This document shows positions 6,138 through 7,612 of a stretch of DNA of 7,612 nt, piece by piece. The translations under genes and the position numbers were made by a program. The notes under the pieces were generated by a model. The model made no database searches. It was not told the origin of the DNA and saw only the letters and a program-made list of their open reading frames with translations. The DNA comes from a bacterium. Lineage in GTDB: Bacteria > Muiribacteriota > Ozemobacteria > Ozemobacterales > Ozemobacteraceae. Each line of letters begins with the position of its first letter. The first letter of the stretch is position 1. The DNA lies in the NCBI GenBank assembly GCA_016192885.1, contig JACPTH010000128.1, positions 1-7,612 on the forward strand. The letters are read 5' to 3'.

Positions 6138-7612
6138 ATGTCGTTGAGAGTGAACCAGAATGCCATTGCTTTGCAATCATATCAGTCATTAGCCGGTAAT
6201 TCTGAGCGACTAGCCGGTTCAATTGAAAAATTAAGTACGGGGCTTAGGATAAATCGCGCCGCTGATGACGCCGCCGGACTTACTATTAGTGAGCGGTTAC
6301 GACAACAGGTCATGGGTCTTTCGAGGGCTATTTCCAACGCGCAAGACGGAATTTCCCTTATTCAAACCGCTGAAGGCGCTTTAAGCGAGTCGCACAGCAT
6401 TCTTCAACGGATGCGGGAGCTTGCCGTACAATCCGCCAACGGAACGCTTACTAGCGACGATCGTTTGGAAATTCAAAAAGAAATCAATCTCCTGAAAGAC
6501 GATCTTAACCGAATTTCAAATTCGACTGAATTTAACACCAAGAAATTGCTTGACGGCTCACTTACCGCCACCATTTCCACTTCATCTTCGACAAGCAAAG
6601 GAATAGTTCGAGGAAATACTTCCGCCCGCGGTGATTTCAGGTTCCAAATAAGTCAAGTAAATCAAGGGGTGGCCCAAGAACAGGGTAGTAATATTTTTAC
6701 CCTGCAAAATTCCTCAACGGTTGCCGACAGCAATACCAAACTTGAGGACATTGGCCAGTTTTACGATGCAAATGGCGCTTTTGCGCTTGCAAATAGCCAA
6801 ACATTGAACATTCAAGGAAATGGAAAAAGCACCAGCATCCAGGTAAGCGGTGATTTAACGCTTGGAGAGCTTGCCAGCCGAATGCAAACCGCAATTTCGG
6901 GAAATTTAGGGATCAACAATGTCCAAGTTTTTGTGAACCCTAGTTCCAGTAGCAATCCCGGCGTTATTAAATTACAATCAGGGCTTGCCGGGCAAACCGG
7001 AGAAGTCGCTTTTTCCGCAGATCAGGCGCTTATAAATGCCCTTGGGATGTCCGAAACCGTCGCGAGCGATGACCCTGTAAATACCGTCACCAGAACCAGT
7101 TTAGATGGTTCGAACGCGATATCAACTCGAACTAATTCAAACCAAGCTACGGGGCTAATTGAAGGAATAGATGTTCAATTCGAACCTGTTACTCAAGCGA
7201 AAGCCACCGGATCTCTTCAAGCGTCCGCAGGCGTAGTAATTACAGCCGCAACTACGATTCAAATCACCGACTACAAGGGTACCGCAGCGACTGCGGCTTT
7301 TACGGCGGGAAGTTATTCCCTAGACCAGATCGCTTCTATCGTTAACTCGGCTACAGGAACCGCTACTACAAGAGTTTCAGCAACTGTTGTCAATGGACAA
7401 CTTCAACTTACTTCCGCGGATTTTGGAACTGCAGCTTACATAAGAGTATCCGCCGCAGTTGGAGCCGTTGCAAATATGCATGTTGGCTTGGCGGAAGGAA
7501 CCTATACCGGTTCAGGGGGAACTATTCCCCAGGTAGCAGGGACTGCGGCCGTAGCCGACCTTAGTTTTGCGGGTGGAAACGATATCGTAATAGGCTTAAA
7601 AGATTCCCATAA
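6138..7612 (+). CDS. fliC: Flagellin, long form, N-terminal 491 residues (partial, runs off right edge)
   Basis: Subunit of the flagellar filament, exported by the flagellar type III system. Residues 1-140 are a textbook flagellin D0-D1 region: LRVNQNAIALQSYQSL, then GLRINRAADDAAGLTISE (35-52), RELAVQSANGTLTSDDR, and NRISNSTEFNTKKLLDG (124-140). From about 141 the protein enters an unusually long variable region. It includes a segment with FYDANGAFAL and TLNIQGNGK (209-230), as in other large flagellins, and a flagellin-IN-like repeat at about 371-437 (TIQITDYKG...SLDQIASIVNSATG...GQLQLTSADFG...YIRV). There is no Cys or Trp in the 491 residues. The frame is open to the window's end, so the C-terminal D1-D0 part is missing and the full protein is likely well over 600 residues. 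The start has GGGAGG nine bases upstream. It follows the secreted-protein frame by 74 bases, so some co-transcription is possible. Confidence 0.97.
   Translation, partial: MSLRVNQNAIALQSYQSLAGNSERLAGSIEKLSTGLRINRAADDAAGLTISERLRQQVMGLSRAISNAQDGISLIQTAEGALSESHSILQRMRELAVQSANGTLTSDDRLEIQKEINLLKDDLNRISNSTEFNTKKLLDGSLTATISTSSSTSKGIVRGNTSARGDFRFQISQVNQGVAQEQGSNIFTLQNSSTVADSNTKLEDIGQFYDANGAFALANSQTLNIQGNGKSTSIQVSGDLTLGELASRMQTAISGNLGINNVQVFVNPSSSSNPGVIKLQSGLAGQTGEVAFSADQALINALGMSETVASDDPVNTVTRTSLDGSNAISTRTNSNQATGLIEGIDVQFEPVTQAKATGSLQASAGVVITAATTIQITDYKGTAATAAFTAGSYSLDQIASIVNSATGTATTRVSATVVNGQLQLTSADFGTAAYIRVSAAVGAVANMHVGLAEGTYTGSGGTIPQVAGTAAVADLSFAGGNDIVIGLKDSH

Overview
The window looks like a chromosomal piece of a flagellated bacterium. 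It carries the 5' parts of valyl-tRNA synthetase and flagellin, a homologue of the flagellar-operon zinc protein YvyF, and a Ser/Gly/Pro-rich secreted protein. Base composition is moderate, with no sign of phage or insertion sequences. YvyF-type proteins are best known from Firmicutes flagellar loci, but nothing here fixes the phylum; an uncultivated lineage is possible. Stop codons in view are TAA, TAG and TAA, plus one in-frame TGA that interrupts the secreted-protein gene.

Left arm, minus strand (1-3626), read from right to left: a 160-residue YvyF-like protein with two Cys4 zinc sites; a 180-base gap; a 701-residue cytosolic protein; then, 23 bases on, valS, which runs off the left edge. 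The 701-residue protein has a long coiled coil, a GrpE-like domain, a Cys4 zinc ribbon and a TPR-like C-terminus. The last two genes probably form one transcript.

Right arm, plus strand (3763-7612): a strong sigma70-type promoter (TTGACA, 18 bases, TATACT) drives a gene for a secreted low-complexity protein. Its frame stays open from 3763 to 6063 except for one TGA at 5419-5421. The part after the TGA ends in a second copy of a domain found before it, so the two parts were probably one 766-codon gene. A long flagellin gene starts 74 bases further on and runs off the right edge. Its ribosome-binding site sits in the loop of a small perfect hairpin.

The 136-base gap at 3627-3762 separates the two arms and holds divergent promoters, with an inverted repeat over the left-facing -10 box. 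The most interesting items are the UGA-interrupted duplicated-domain secreted protein, the GrpE-like/zinc-ribbon/TPR fusion, and the possible translational control hairpin of flagellin. There is no CRISPR array, tRNA, rRNA or mobile element that I can see, and no gene-free stretch longer than 300 bases.
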